Counted from the stretch's first letter, positions 8,195 to 15,922 are shown. The stretch is 18,374 nucleotides of DNA from Candidatus Hodarchaeota archaeon (GCA_016840025.1 JAEOTF010000352.1:1-18374), one strand, 5' to 3'. Program-made: numbers and translations. Notes: generated by a model not told the origin, from the sequence alone.

Positions 8195-9655
8195 TTATAT
8201 AACTCTTTTTTTCCTTTGGAGCTGTAAATGACGAAGCCATAAAGCGAACCAAGGTCCTATAAAGATAAGACTGATTAATCCGAACGTGGCTAGTGCTGAA
8301 GTATCCAGTTCTTCCACCGGTTCCGTATACTTCACCGCAGGTGGATCAATATAAATGATAAAAGTTTCATTATCCGCTGAATACCCTAACTTCGACACGT
8401 TGACTTCAAGTGTAAACTGATTCGGTGTATAGGCAAGACTGAGATTATATTGACCATCTTGAGTTGTGGTTCCTGACCAATCATAAGTAGTGTTGGAAAT
8501 CTCCAATAAAACATCATCAATTTCATTGCCTCCTTCATCTTCAACGATAAAGGTTACATTGATCGTTTGATTATTCGCGAGAAGATGTTGAATGCCAATA
8601 GACAATTGGGGGTATGGGTTGAGAAAGACCTGTACACGATCATTCGATCTATCAATGACATAGATATAATCTGCAGAATCCACTGCAATACCTTCGGGGG
8701 TGCTGAATTCGCCATCTCCTGTACCATAAGTGCCCCACTTGCGGATGAACGTCCCGTTGTTGGTAAAGATTTGGACACGTTCATTCGAACTATCAACAAC
8801 ATAGACGCAACCTTCCGAATCCACTGCGACACCTTTAGGAATGTTAAATTCTCCATCTCCTGAACCAAAATTGCCCCACTTGCGGATAAATGTCCCTGTG
8901 CTGCTGAAGACCTGCACTCGGAAACCGTATTCAGTAACATACACATCGCCAATAGAATCTACAACAATGCCGCTGGGCCAGGTAAATTCTCCATCTCCCG
9001 TACCAGAAGTACCCCACTTCTGAACGAAGGTCCCATTGCAGGTAAAAACCTGTATGCGGTTATTATACTGGTCAGTAACATAGACATAGCCTGAATCATT
9101 GATAGCAATACCCGAGGGTTGATTAAATTGTCCATCAGCAGCACCAGAACCCCCCCACTTGTGAACAAATGTCCCGTTACTAGTAAAGACCTGCACACGA
9201 TGATTATTGTGATCGGTGATATATACATAGCCTGAACTGTTAATTGAAATACCAGAGGGACCATTGAACTCACCGTCTTCTGAACCCTGGCTACCCCACT
9301 TCTGGATGAACCATCCACTAGAGGTGAAGACCTGTACACTGTGATTACCGAAATCGGTGACATAAACATAGCCTGAATCGTTGATCGCAATGTCCATAGG
9401 AGTATCAAATTGCCCATCTCCAGAGCCTGTACGTCCCCACTGTCGGATGAAAGCAACGTTAACTTCTCCGTTTGGAGAGTGGGGGATTCGTAAAGATTTT
9501 TGGACTCTAGAGTTTGGTTTATCTCGTATGGATACATTCCTTACCGAGGCTTCCCACCGGTTTGTATGTATGCTTATACTACTTAAGAGGAAAATAAGTA
9601 GAAGAATTAAATTAATAATAATTATTTTCAGTTTTTGTGTTGGGGCTTTATTCAT
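8195..9655 (-). CDS. Surface NHL beta-propeller protein with Ig-like domain and C-terminal anchor
   Basis: Predicted exported protein of 486 residues. The leader is hydrophobic at 10-28. Six NHL repeats span 69-345, with Trp at 73, 120, 167, 214, 260 and 307: spacing 47 except one unit of 46, where the fourth repeat lost a residue (EYGFRVQVF). Phrases such as DGEF, SGYVYVTD and RVQVF repeat in each blade. After the propeller, residues 351-437 look like a beta-sandwich of the Big/carboxypeptidase-regulatory kind (VTFIVEDEGG, SGTTTQDGQYNL). A linker rich in Pro/Glu leads to a membrane helix (455-474) and a basic RKKRVI tail. ATG at 9655 has AAGGGAT 5 nt upstream. It is a paralogue of the 164-1438 protein with an extra domain and a different anchor. 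The likely role is cell-surface binding or adhesion; the ligand is unknown. Confidence 0.85.
   Translation of the reverse strand: MNKAPTQKLKIIIINLILLLIFLLSSISIHTNRWEASVRNVSIRDKPNSRVQKSLRIPHSPNGEVNVAFIRQWGRTGSGDGQFDTPMDIAINDSGYVYVTDFGNHSVQVFTSSGWFIQKWGSQGSEDGEFNGPSGISINSSGYVYITDHNNHRVQVFTSNGTFVHKWGGSGAADGQFNQPSGIAINDSGYVYVTDQYNNRIQVFTCNGTFVQKWGTSGTGDGEFTWPSGIVVDSIGDVYVTEYGFRVQVFSSTGTFIRKWGNFGSGDGEFNIPKGVAVDSEGCVYVVDSSNERVQIFTNNGTFIRKWGTYGTGDGEFSTPEGIAVDSADYIYVIDRSNDRVQVFLNPYPQLSIGIQHLLANNQTINVTFIVEDEGGNEIDDVLLEISNTTYDWSGTTTQDGQYNLSLAYTPNQFTLEVNVSKLGYSADNETFIIYIDPPAVKYTEPVEELDTSALATFGLISLIFIGPWFALWLRHLQLQRKKRVI
8621..9451 (-). repeat. Six coding tandem repeats of about 141 nt (NHL)
   Basis: Nucleotide copies are similar enough to see by eye. 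For example, CCCCACTT followed by GTGAAC or CGGATGAA recurs about every 141 nt on the plus strand. The similarity suggests fairly recent unit duplication or conversion. Confidence 0.7.
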
Positions 9656-9703
9656 TCACTATCCCTTGCCTTTTTTAATAAACTAATCCAAAATAGAATA
9701 ATT

Positions 9704-9714
9704 ATGTATAAAAC
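9704..9714 (-). promoter_or_regulatory. Candidate TATA box of the second NHL gene
   Basis: GTTTTATACAT on the minus strand lies about 50 nt before ATG at 9655. Initiation about 25 nt downstream would give a leader of roughly 25 nt that still contains the SD. Confidence 0.4.
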
Positions 9715-9913
9715 TTTCGTGTTGTTCTCAAGATATCCGAGTAAGGATAGTTAAGAAATGGTACGATATCAGGTATCACGCAAAATAAATTAGAAGTGCT
9801 CACAAAAAAAAATTGATGACTTTGGGTAATTTTTATTGTCCACTTCTTCTCTCTATTCGTGATAACTAGTATTATATCATCAAATCTCTTCTTTTTCTCT
9901 TAGATAGATGAGG

Positions 9914-10798
9914 TTAGATGTTGGATTGACTTTTATAATGGTTATAAAAACAAAATTTCAATTTTTCTAGATAATTATCCAACCAACGTTTATCTTGGCG
10001 TTGTCTATTCTCTGATAAGCTTTCAATTTGGTTAAATGCTTGTTTAATAAGTTCCAAATTGGGAAATTTAATGTCCTTCAAACCTTTTTTTTCCTCTATT
10101 GCTGAGATAAATAATGTTCTAAGTGCTTTAAAAAACGTAATAAGTGTATTCAGTTCTTCTTTAGGATTAAAGACGACACCCCCATGACCAGGTATAAGTA
10201 CTTCAATATCCATTAACTGAAACTTTTCAAATGCAATGATATACTCGTCTGGATTACCAGTTTTTTTACCTATCCTAGGATCATAAGAAGCGTTTTGATA
10301 GAAATTTAAAAATGGGATATTAAAGTTTGCACCACTGGAGAAAAATAGATCACCTCCGAAAAGAACCTTTTCATGGGGGAAATAGGCAATAGATGACCCT
10401 ATGGTGTGTCCCCCAACGAGATGAAATTCAACTTTCAGATCATTCTCTTTAATTTCAGTTTTTTCGTCAAAAGTCTCCACTGTAAAGTTATTCAATTTAA
10501 CATTCTTAGGCATGTTTTTTACAGCTTTTTGGCTCGTTATAATTGTTACATCTTTAAAAGCCATCAGTCCTTTCCGATGGTCAGTGTGGGTATGAGTTAA
10601 GAACAGATATTTCACAGGTAGGTCGAAAAAAGTCTCTAATTGCCGACGAAAGGTCTTAGCAGTATCATACCTCTGACCACTATCAATAGCGATAGAAAAT
10701 TGTTCTAAAGAGATACCCCCAACATTAGCGGATCTGTCAACAGTATGTAAGGTAGTATCAACGGCTATGTGAGGGGTTACTTTTACTAAACCAGACAT
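9914..10798 (-). CDS. Metallo-beta-lactamase-fold hydrolase
   Basis: Cytosolic MBL-fold hydrolase of about 294 residues with a complete dinuclear metal site. Numbered from GTG at 10807, this is THTHTDH with His72, His74, Asp76 and His77, then His134 (GGHTIGS), Asp153 (GGDLFF) and His208 (PGHGG). The order and spacing match class B lactamase/glyoxalase II-like proteins. The substrate is unknown: thioesters, lactones or phosphodiesters are all possible. The C-terminal 80 residues are helical and charged and may shape the substrate pocket. The start used is ATG at 10798, preceded by GTGGAC. GTG at 10807 adds three residues but has no SD. It is divergent from the GNAT gene across 407 nt. Confidence 0.85.
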   Translation of the reverse strand: MSGLVKVTPHIAVDTTLHTVDRSANVGGISLEQFSIAIDSGQRYDTAKTFRRQLETFFDLPVKYLFLTHTHTDHRKGLMAFKDVTIITSQKAVKNMPKNVKLNNFTVETFDEKTEIKENDLKVEFHLVGGHTIGSSIAYFPHEKVLFGGDLFFSSGANFNIPFLNFYQNASYDPRIGKKTGNPDEYIIAFEKFQLMDIEVLIPGHGGVVFNPKEELNTLITFFKALRTLFISAIEEKKGLKDIKFPNLELIKQAFNQIESLSENRQRQDKRWLDNYLEKLKFCFYNHYKSQSNI

Positions 10799-10831
10799 TC
10801 TGTCCACTAATAATTACAGAAATCGATTTCC

Positions 10832-10840
10832 TTTTAAATT
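10832..10840 (-). promoter_or_regulatory. Candidate TATA box of the MBL gene
   Basis: The A/T-rich ATTTAAAAG block on the minus strand lies about 37 nt before ATG at 10798, in the expected range for a short-leader archaeal transcript. Confidence 0.35.
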
Positions 10841-11156
10841 TTGCGCTTATTTCAGTATTTAAGGAGAGATACCCTATTATTAAAAGGAATAAATTCAAGG
10901 GTCTAATAATGCTAGAAAAAAAGGACATTTAAGTAGAAAAAAGAATAAAATTGAGTTTATAAATAGTTATTATAAAGGCTTTAAAAAGAACAATTAAATT
11001 TCCTCTAAAAAATCACTTTAGAATGCTTATTTTTAATCTAGAGTATCAGTGATAACTTAATAGTGGTAACAATCATTGAATAATGATCAAAAAAGCGATT
11101 TAAGTGACACCAGAAATAAAAAAGCAGAGGAATTTTGTAAAGAATAAATACCAGTT

Positions 11157-11166
11157 CTATTATAAG
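11157..11166 (+). promoter_or_regulatory. Candidate TATA box of the GNAT gene
   Basis: CTATTATAAG lies about 40-49 nt before the TTG start at 11206. Initiation about 25 nt downstream would keep the AGGAG ribosome site at 11191 in the leader. Confidence 0.4.
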
Positions 11167-11205
11167 ATAATTAATTGGAGTACCTTCAACAGGAGCTAAA
11201 AGTTT

Positions 11206-11796
11206 TTGGTAGCTAAGCAAAAATTTTATCGGTACATTAAATATCAAGTTTCTACAGAGGTTGCTCTTGAAAATATGCGAACAAAAATCCTTACGAAAAA
11301 TATTCCTTCATATATTGCCATTGACAAGTTTAATCCTGATAGTGATGCTACATCTTTAGCTGAAGCTTATAATCGTACACTCTTGGCAGCTTCTGATCCA
11401 TACGCCCCTATTGGTTTAAAAGAGATAACTGCTGTGGGACCTGAAGGCATTTTAGTCGTAAAAATGTTTAATAAAATTGGTGGTTTTGCCTACCTGAAAA
11501 CAAGAATTGAAAACACCCAAATTATTGGAGAAATAGCTATGGTAGGTGTAATACCCGAGAAAAGAAGACAAGGAATAGCTACTGCGTTATCGTTGAAGAT
11601 TGCAGAATATTTTATAGAACGAGAAGCTCAATTATTAGAATGCGAGGTCTATGAGAAAAATAGTGCATCGCTAGCATATATTCAGGCATTTGGCTTTGAA
11701 CGAAAAGGAGAGCGACTTGCTAGCGTAGATGAAGAGGACTTAGATGAACAAATAATGGTCTCACGCATGCGAAAAAGACCGAAATTGGGTTTCTAG
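11206..11796 (+). CDS. GNAT-family N-acetyltransferase
   Basis: A 196-residue acetyl-CoA-dependent acyltransferase. The core GNAT fold spans about 70-168. Beta-4/alpha-3 motif A runs from 111 to 130 (MVGVIPEKRRQGIATALS), with the pyrophosphate-binding R-R-Q-G-I-A at 120-125. Motif B is at 144-165 (LECEVYEKNSASLAYIQAFGFE), which ends in the typical GF. Residues 1-60 are less conserved and may form the acceptor side. The start is TTG at 11206, supported by AGGAG 10 nt upstream. ATG at 11275 would still keep the core. The acceptor (protein N-terminus, amine or antibiotic) is unknown. The gene converges on the zinc-ribbon protein, leaving only 30 nt. Confidence 0.85.
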   Translation: MVAKQKFYRYIKYQVSTEVALENMRTKILTKNIPSYIAIDKFNPDSDATSLAEAYNRTLLAASDPYAPIGLKEITAVGPEGILVVKMFNKIGGFAYLKTRIENTQIIGEIAMVGVIPEKRRQGIATALSLKIAEYFIEREAQLLECEVYEKNSASLAYIQAFGFERKGERLASVDEEDLDEQIMVSRMRKRPKLGF

Positions 11797-11826
11797 ACTG
11801 AAATCGATATTCGTTTAGTACCTTCG

Positions 11827-12429
11827 TTACTCATAGTGTAGCGGTTGTCGATAGTCTGAGCCTAAGGGAGTGGTAAAAAGTGCTACTGTTTCCTTATGAA
11901 AACCCAAAGCATATATGATTAAGCCGGCAATCACTAAAGTGAATGGATCTAATAAAGCTAAACCGCCAACGAATCCTATCCCTGCGAGAATTAACATAAC
12001 AATACGTGCAGTATTACTATACTTGCTTAAAGACATAGTAACCCAGATTAGCAAGCCAACGATTACTGATATAATTAACAAAAACGACAATCCAACATCA
12101 CCATTTTCAGGACTGAATGCATCGACAATTAAATAGAAGAGATATCCACCTAGACCCATTAAGACGATTACTATCCAATTTATCGCGAGAACAAAGGTAA
12201 GCCATCCCGTTCTCCGCTTATATGGAAGTCCTGGCGCTCGATAAGGTGTAGTTGGTGGATAAGAATAGGAAGGTGATGGAGAAATTGATGGTGATCGGTC
12301 ATAAGATGGTGTAATCGGTTTTGAATATTGATAGGAAGTAGATTGATCTATTGTCGAGCCACACTCTCCACAAAATCGGTCATCTAGTTCAAGAGTTGCT
12401 CCGCAATTATAGCAGAAGTTCCTTGCCAT
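11827..12429 (-). CDS. Zinc-ribbon membrane protein (paralogue A)
   Basis: A 200-residue protein with an N-terminal zinc ribbon: Cys6 and Cys9 (CYNC), Cys20 and Cys23 (CGEC). A Pro/Ser/Tyr-rich flexible linker (about 34-70) follows. Four hydrophobic segments come next, at about 76-103, 112-133, 142-160 and 161-176. It is therefore a membrane protein with a cytosolic zinc knuckle by the positive-inside pattern (YKRRTG before helix 1). ATG at 12429 has a near-perfect GGAGATGAT 7 nt upstream. It is the downstream member of a tandem pair. The shared segments are (F/L)PYKR(K/R)TGWLTFV and GFHKETVALFTT, so a recent duplication is clear. Function is unknown. Confidence 0.8.
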   Translation of the reverse strand: MARNFCYNCGATLELDDRFCGECGSTIDQSTSYQYSKPITPSYDRSPSISPSPSYSYPPTTPYRAPGLPYKRRTGWLTFVLAINWIVIVLMGLGGYLFYLIVDAFSPENGDVGLSFLLIISVIVGLLIWVTMSLSKYSNTARIVMLILAGIGFVGGLALLDPFTLVIAGLIIYALGFHKETVALFTTPLGSDYRQPLHYE

Positions 12430-12467
12430 AAATTATCATCTCCATATCTCTCTATCTCAAGAACGCT

Positions 12468-12488
12468 AAAATATTCGAATTATATTTT
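12468..12488. other. A/T inverted repeat between the zinc-ribbon paralogues
   Basis: AAAATAT and ATATTTT form a perfect 7-bp stem around the loop TCGAATT. Read on the minus strand it ends in a short T-run after the 12508 gene, so it could be a weak terminator, or a promoter element for the next paralogue. Confidence 0.3.
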
Positions 12489-12507
12489 CGGTTTGAAATG
12501 AGTTGTG

Positions 12508-13134
12508 CTAATATCTTCTTTGATCATACCGAGGAGGGCGTTGATAACTTCTTCCAGATGAAGTAGTAAATAGTGCTACTGTTTCTTTATGAAATCCTAA
12601 TCCATAAATGATAAGACCATTAACAGCTAAAGTAATCACATTAACTGTGAACAAAGAACCAATGATAACAATTCCTGAGAGTATTATCATAATAACTCTT
12701 GCAACATTATTATAATTGTTGAGTGCAACTGTAAGCCATATTAATAGGCCAATGATGGCTAAATAGATTATAAAAAATAAAAATACGTAATTTTCAATCT
12801 CAGAACCAGCTTCAGCCTCGAGATCAGACATGAAAAAGAAATATAAGAATGCGCCCATGCTCAGAATACCGATCAAGAAACAATTCACCACAATAACAAA
12901 CGTAAGCCACCCTGTTTTCCGCTTATATGGAAATTCAGGGCCTTTTTGATGTGCTGGGGCTGGAGGTGAATAGGGGGGTGAATATATGATAGGAGTAGCC
13001 CTTTTTTGAGTCTGTTGAAATGTTTGTTGGCTTGAAATTCCTGGAAATTTGGAAATCGAATGGCCACATTCAGGACAGAAACGATCACTCGCCTCAAATT
13101 TTGTACCACAGTTAGAACAGAAATTAACTGCCAT
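12508..13134 (-). CDS. Zinc-ribbon membrane protein (paralogue B)
   Basis: A 208-residue paralogue of the neighbouring gene. The zinc ribbon is Cys6/Cys9 (CSNC) and Cys20/Cys23 (CPEC). The linker (31-70) is Gln/Pro-rich. Hydrophobic segments are near 75-102, 116-137, 144-162 and 163-179. It differs from paralogue A mainly in the linker and in an acidic loop (LEAEAGSEIEN, 105-115) after helix 1. The C-terminus is Arg/Tyr-rich (QRRY). ATG at 13134 has GGAGTTG upstream. The two genes are 78 nt apart on one strand, probably an operon. The fold resembles archaeal zinc-ribbon/DUF4870-like proteins only loosely. No function is inferred. Confidence 0.8.
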   Translation of the reverse strand: MAVNFCSNCGTKFEASDRFCPECGHSISKFPGISSQQTFQQTQKRATPIIYSPPYSPPAPAHQKGPEFPYKRKTGWLTFVIVVNCFLIGILSMGAFLYFFFMSDLEAEAGSEIENYVFLFFIIYLAIIGLLIWLTVALNNYNNVARVIMIILSGIVIIGSLFTVNVITLAVNGLIIYGLGFHKETVALFTTSSGRSYQRPPRYDQRRY

Positions 13135-13338
13135 TAATGAACAACTCCAATTTAATTATGATTTTTTAATACTTAATCCTCACCCTAGATTCCCTATTAC
13201 AGATGAATCAAGCCTTGAGGACTTACTTATAACATTTTAAATTAGTTAAATTCCAAAGTTACTTATTTATTTGTGTTAATCATATATAAAAACCTTTTAT
13301 TCTCAATGTTCTCAGTCTCGTATACTCAATTATAGGTT

Positions 13339-14586
13339 CTATTTCTTTAACACTACAATACTCTCTCGAGAAATAGTTGAACCTGTACGATTCTTTGAAG
13401 GAATCGCTTTGGAAGGGATTGTTCGATGATAGAGCGCAGATTCCGAGAACCCCGATAATTGACCTATTTGACTTGTTATTTGGCCCATATCCAATCTATT
13501 ACCACGAATAGAGCGATTTCCAATCACTAAACAACAGTTTCCTCTCTCTTTCAAAACCCGATACATTTGATCAACAGACTTATGTAAGTCAAAGAAAAAG
13601 ACTATTGCTTTCTCTGCAAGTTTAGGTTTTTCTTTCTTTACTAGTCTCAATATTTTCCAAAGATCAGGGAATTCTGAAAGCATATTATTAGCTAATTTCA
13701 GCTTTTCATGTCTCTTTTCTGATAACAAGCCTTTTGATGAACCTAATGGGGGTTGTTTAAATGTAATAAAATCATTTTGATCGTTTTCTAACCAAAAGCG
13801 TGACAATTTTGACCAACGTGAATAATCTACTGTGTTTTGCTCCTCTCCGTATGGTGGGGAGGTTATTATAAGGTCTATCGTGTTGTCCTCTTCTTTTAAA
13901 TGTCGTGCATCTTCATTATGTATTTTGGATGTGTAATTGTATTTCGAACGTTTAGCAATTTCCCAGAATTCCATCATCATCTTTATACGGGAAGATAAGA
14001 CATCTTGAAAGGTTTTTTCAACCGAAGGAAAAAATTGAGCCAGTCGTTCTTTACTCATTCTTTTTACGTATGTATCACCACTGTGATAAATATTGGAGAC
14101 TTTACGAACTACTAATGAAAAGCAAACTATTAAAAAATCGCGTAAATGCGGATCAGTGGTCTCCAAGATTGAATATTTTAATTTAGTTAGATCCTTAATG
14201 ACATAGGGCTTGAACCAATGATCAATGTTAAGAAAAGTGGGGATCGTAATAGAGTCATTTGAGTGCAAATATTTTCTAGTGCGTTCGAGAACAAAGTTAA
14301 GGCTTTCTTTGTTTAGAAGAAATGGTCTTGTTTTTACTGTTGCTAGGAGAACAGCTAAGGGATTAAGGTCGTAACCAATTGTTTTAAAATTCTGAATGAT
14401 AGATTCGGTGTTGACTGTACCACTCCCGCAGAAGGGGTCTAATATTATGGATTGGGAGGAAAGATTGGAACCATACCTAGTTATTAATTTTCTAGCAATT
14501 TGAGGAATCATACGTGCTGGATAGGGATGTAATCCATGTATATGAGGTTTAGTGTTCACCCCACGAAAATCCCAATCTTCAGTCAA
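13339..14586 (-). CDS. DNA methyltransferase (N4-cytosine/N6-adenine type)
   Basis: A 415-residue amino-methyltransferase. HPYPARMIP (20-28) resembles motif X, DPFCGSGT (50-57) is the AdoMet-binding motif I, GYDLNP (71-76) is motif II and TSPPYG (242-247) is the catalytic motif IV. Motif I precedes IV by about 185 residues, and the segment between (about 85-225) may be the target-recognition region. SPPY with Ser is common in N4-cytosine enzymes. The C-terminal NR and ESIVVLKK phrases are typical of this group. A Trm11-like RNA methyltransferase is a less likely alternative. The start is TTG at 14586, with GGAGTG 10 nt upstream. The first internal Met (26) would destroy motif X. No restriction endonuclease is nearby, so it looks like an orphan methylase. 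Confidence 0.8.
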   Translation of the reverse strand: MTEDWDFRGVNTKPHIHGLHPYPARMIPQIARKLITRYGSNLSSQSIILDPFCGSGTVNTESIIQNFKTIGYDLNPLAVLLATVKTRPFLLNKESLNFVLERTRKYLHSNDSITIPTFLNIDHWFKPYVIKDLTKLKYSILETTDPHLRDFLIVCFSLVVRKVSNIYHSGDTYVKRMSKERLAQFFPSVEKTFQDVLSSRIKMMMEFWEIAKRSKYNYTSKIHNEDARHLKEEDNTIDLIITSPPYGEEQNTVDYSRWSKLSRFWLENDQNDFITFKQPPLGSSKGLLSEKRHEKLKLANNMLSEFPDLWKILRLVKKEKPKLAEKAIVFFFDLHKSVDQMYRVLKERGNCCLVIGNRSIRGNRLDMGQITSQIGQLSGFSESALYHRTIPSKAIPSKNRTGSTISRESIVVLKK

Positions 14587-14614
14587 GTTTGTAGTACACT
14601 CCAGTAAAACAACG

Positions 14615-14624
14615 CTATTTAAGA
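14615..14624 (-). promoter_or_regulatory. Candidate TATA box of the methyltransferase
   Basis: TCTTAAATAG on the minus strand, about 28 nt before the TTG start. The same 10-mer occurs in front of the divergent small gene. With so little distance the transcript would have a very short leader. Confidence 0.4.
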
Positions 14625-14701
14625 AATTATTAACCTTTTACTTTAATAAAACGGATTTGTGTCGGGAGAGTCATCATAGAGTTAATAAAGCTCCATATTA
14701 C

Positions 14702-14711
14702 TCTTAAATAG
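14702..14711 (+). promoter_or_regulatory. Candidate TATA box of the small Cys-rich gene
   Basis: TCTTAAATAG, identical to the box at 14615-14624 read on the other strand. It lies 54 nt before ATG at 14766, predicting a leader near 30 nt with the SD inside. Confidence 0.4.
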
Positions 14712-14765
14712 ATAAGAACTCTTAAAAGAAAGTTGGGAGCATCTATTTTATCGAGGAAGATTTAC

Positions 14766-14879
14766 ATGGCAGAGGCGGATTCACATCCTTTGACATGGTG
14801 CTTAGTGTGTGCTGTGCATATAGATACAGAGTATTGTCGCAGTAAATGTCAACATGAATGTCAGTATAGAAAACTATAA
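14766..14879 (+). CDS. Small Cys-rich protein (37 residues)
   Basis: A 37-codon gene. GAGGAAGA ends 5 nt before its ATG, giving good SD spacing. A TATA-like box lies 54 nt upstream and a hairpin plus T-run 28 nt after the stop, so a whole transcription unit is visible. The protein has five cysteines: Cys12 and Cys15 (WCLVC), Cys24, Cys28 and Cys32 (C-RSK-C-QHE-C), plus His7 and His30. A CxxC pair followed by CxxxCxxxC suggests one small metal site or a redox knuckle. No signal peptide is present. I recognise no family. It could be a metal-binding small protein or a regulator. It sits divergent from the methyltransferase. Confidence 0.55.
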   Translation: MAEADSHPLTWCLVCAVHIDTEYCRSKCQHECQYRKL

Positions 14880-14906
14880 AATACTACATAGTAGCAAATT
14901 ACAAGC

Positions 14907-14952
14907 GGCAATCCTCAAGGACTCTTCAAGGCTTATTGCCTTCTCTTTTTTT
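14907..14952 (+). terminator. Hairpin with T7 tail after the small Cys-rich gene
   Basis: GGCAAT (14907-14912) pairs with ATTGCC (14935-14940) across a 22-nt loop. A run of seven T follows at 14946-14952. The T-run alone would be enough for archaeal termination. The rest of 14953-15152 shows nothing. Confidence 0.5.
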
Positions 14953-15152
14953 ATTTATAGACAAACTCTGAATTCATCCAACAGATAGGTCAAAGAGTAT
15001 TACTAAAAATAATCAGTAATTCTAATTTATTTCTTCTATTGTTAATATTAACATTTTAGGAGTGTAGTTAAATTTATAATTAGTGCAAAACATATACATC
15101 ATTATTCATTTGAATTATAGAGTAGTAAAAAAAGGGAAATCATAAAATTATT

Positions 15153-15908
15153 TTAAATTCTCTTTTTCATTATTAAGAAACACGTTATTAAGCCCACACA
15201 GGAGAAAAGAATTACAGTGCTATTGAGTGATGGGAATTCTAAAAACGACTCTGTATACCAATAGATATCATCAATATTAACTGACTGACCAGAACCAGAA
15301 CTTTGAGTACCAATTAATAGGCCAATACGAGCCACTGTAAAAGTAGAATCAATCTCACCATTCCATTCATAATATTGCCATCCTGCTGTATCTGTGAAAC
15401 CTATTCCATCTTCATATGCAGCATCAAAAGATCCCCATGTTGAGCTAGTAGAGGTATAGAATTCCATTCTCCATAATATATCAATTTTAGCAGCATTATC
15501 GTAAATGTTTACACCTAAATGATATAGAGCACTTGTAGATAATCCTGTCACTTCATCAGAATAGTATGCAGTAGTACCTGCTGATACCCAATCTAATCTA
15601 CAACTGTACAAAGAACTATTATAAGTAACATCATCTTGGTTTTCAGAAATAACACCAGCTGTATCGAAATCCCAATTAGTTGCATTATCAGCAGAATCCC
15701 AATCATCAAAATATTTATTAGGAGCAATTGAATCATCTATGGTGCCTTTTGGAGTTGAATTAGTAGAATTAACGGATTTATGAAGTTTATTAGTGTCAAT
15801 TATTGTAGTTATTGAATTGTTTGACAAATAAAGTCCTATTCCCAAGACAAGTACAAGATTAAATATCACTAAAATCCAGAGAAGAGATAATTTAGTCAAT
15901 TTTCTCAA
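15153..15908 (-). CDS. Secreted surface protein with beta-sandwich and PEF-like C-terminal anchor
   Basis: Predicted exported protein of 251 residues. The signal peptide (7-28) is strongly hydrophobic. The body (65-220) is rich in Trp, Tyr, Ser, Thr and Asp with alternating hydrophobic strands (for example DDWDSADNATNWDF near 68-81 and ARIGLLIG near 193-200, ending NIDDIYWY). This is typical of carbohydrate-binding jelly-roll modules, although no specific family is certain. The C-terminus LEFPSL, a hydrophobic stretch (230-246) and KKRI matches the layout of archaeosortase-processed PEF-type tails. The start is TTG at 15908, with a perfect SD 7 nt upstream. Many NXS/T sites suggest glycosylation. 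The role may be cell-surface sugar binding; this is inference. Confidence 0.75.
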   Translation of the reverse strand: MRKLTKLSLLWILVIFNLVLVLGIGLYLSNNSITTIIDTNKLHKSVNSTNSTPKGTIDDSIAPNKYFDDWDSADNATNWDFDTAGVISENQDDVTYNSSLYSCRLDWVSAGTTAYYSDEVTGLSTSALYHLGVNIYDNAAKIDILWRMEFYTSTSSTWGSFDAAYEDGIGFTDTAGWQYYEWNGEIDSTFTVARIGLLIGTQSSGSGQSVNIDDIYWYTESFLEFPSLNSTVILFSCVGLITCFLIMKKRI

Positions 15909-15915
15909 TATCGTA

Positions 15916-15922
15916 ACCTCCT
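15916..15922 (-). promoter_or_regulatory. Consensus ribosome binding site fixing a TTG start
   Basis: AGGAGGT on the minus strand, 7 nt before TTG at 15908. It decides the start, since the next in-frame Met is far inside the protein. Confidence 0.75.

Larger units (their letters stand above)
10799..11205. other. Gene-free divergent region between MBL and GNAT genes
   Basis: About 400 nt, very A+T-rich. It holds candidate promoters for both flanking genes and a 6-bp hairpin (ATCATT/AATGAT, loop GAAT, 11072-11087). A 69-codon minus-strand frame at 11038-11247 is hydrophobic, but it overlaps the GNAT start and lacks an SD. Nothing else is seen. Confidence 0.5.

Noticed and set aside
8554..9537. 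Several long frames antisense or out of phase in the second NHL gene
   Set aside because: They follow the repeat period of the real gene and have low-complexity repeated translations, as expected for shadows.
11038..11247. 69-codon hydrophobic minus-strand frame
   Set aside because: A+T-rich region, overlaps the GNAT start and has no SD; a membrane-like composition is expected by chance here.
13049..13240. 63-codon plus-strand frame overlapping the zinc-ribbon start
   Set aside because: Antisense to a clear zinc ribbon, with no SD or recognisable product.
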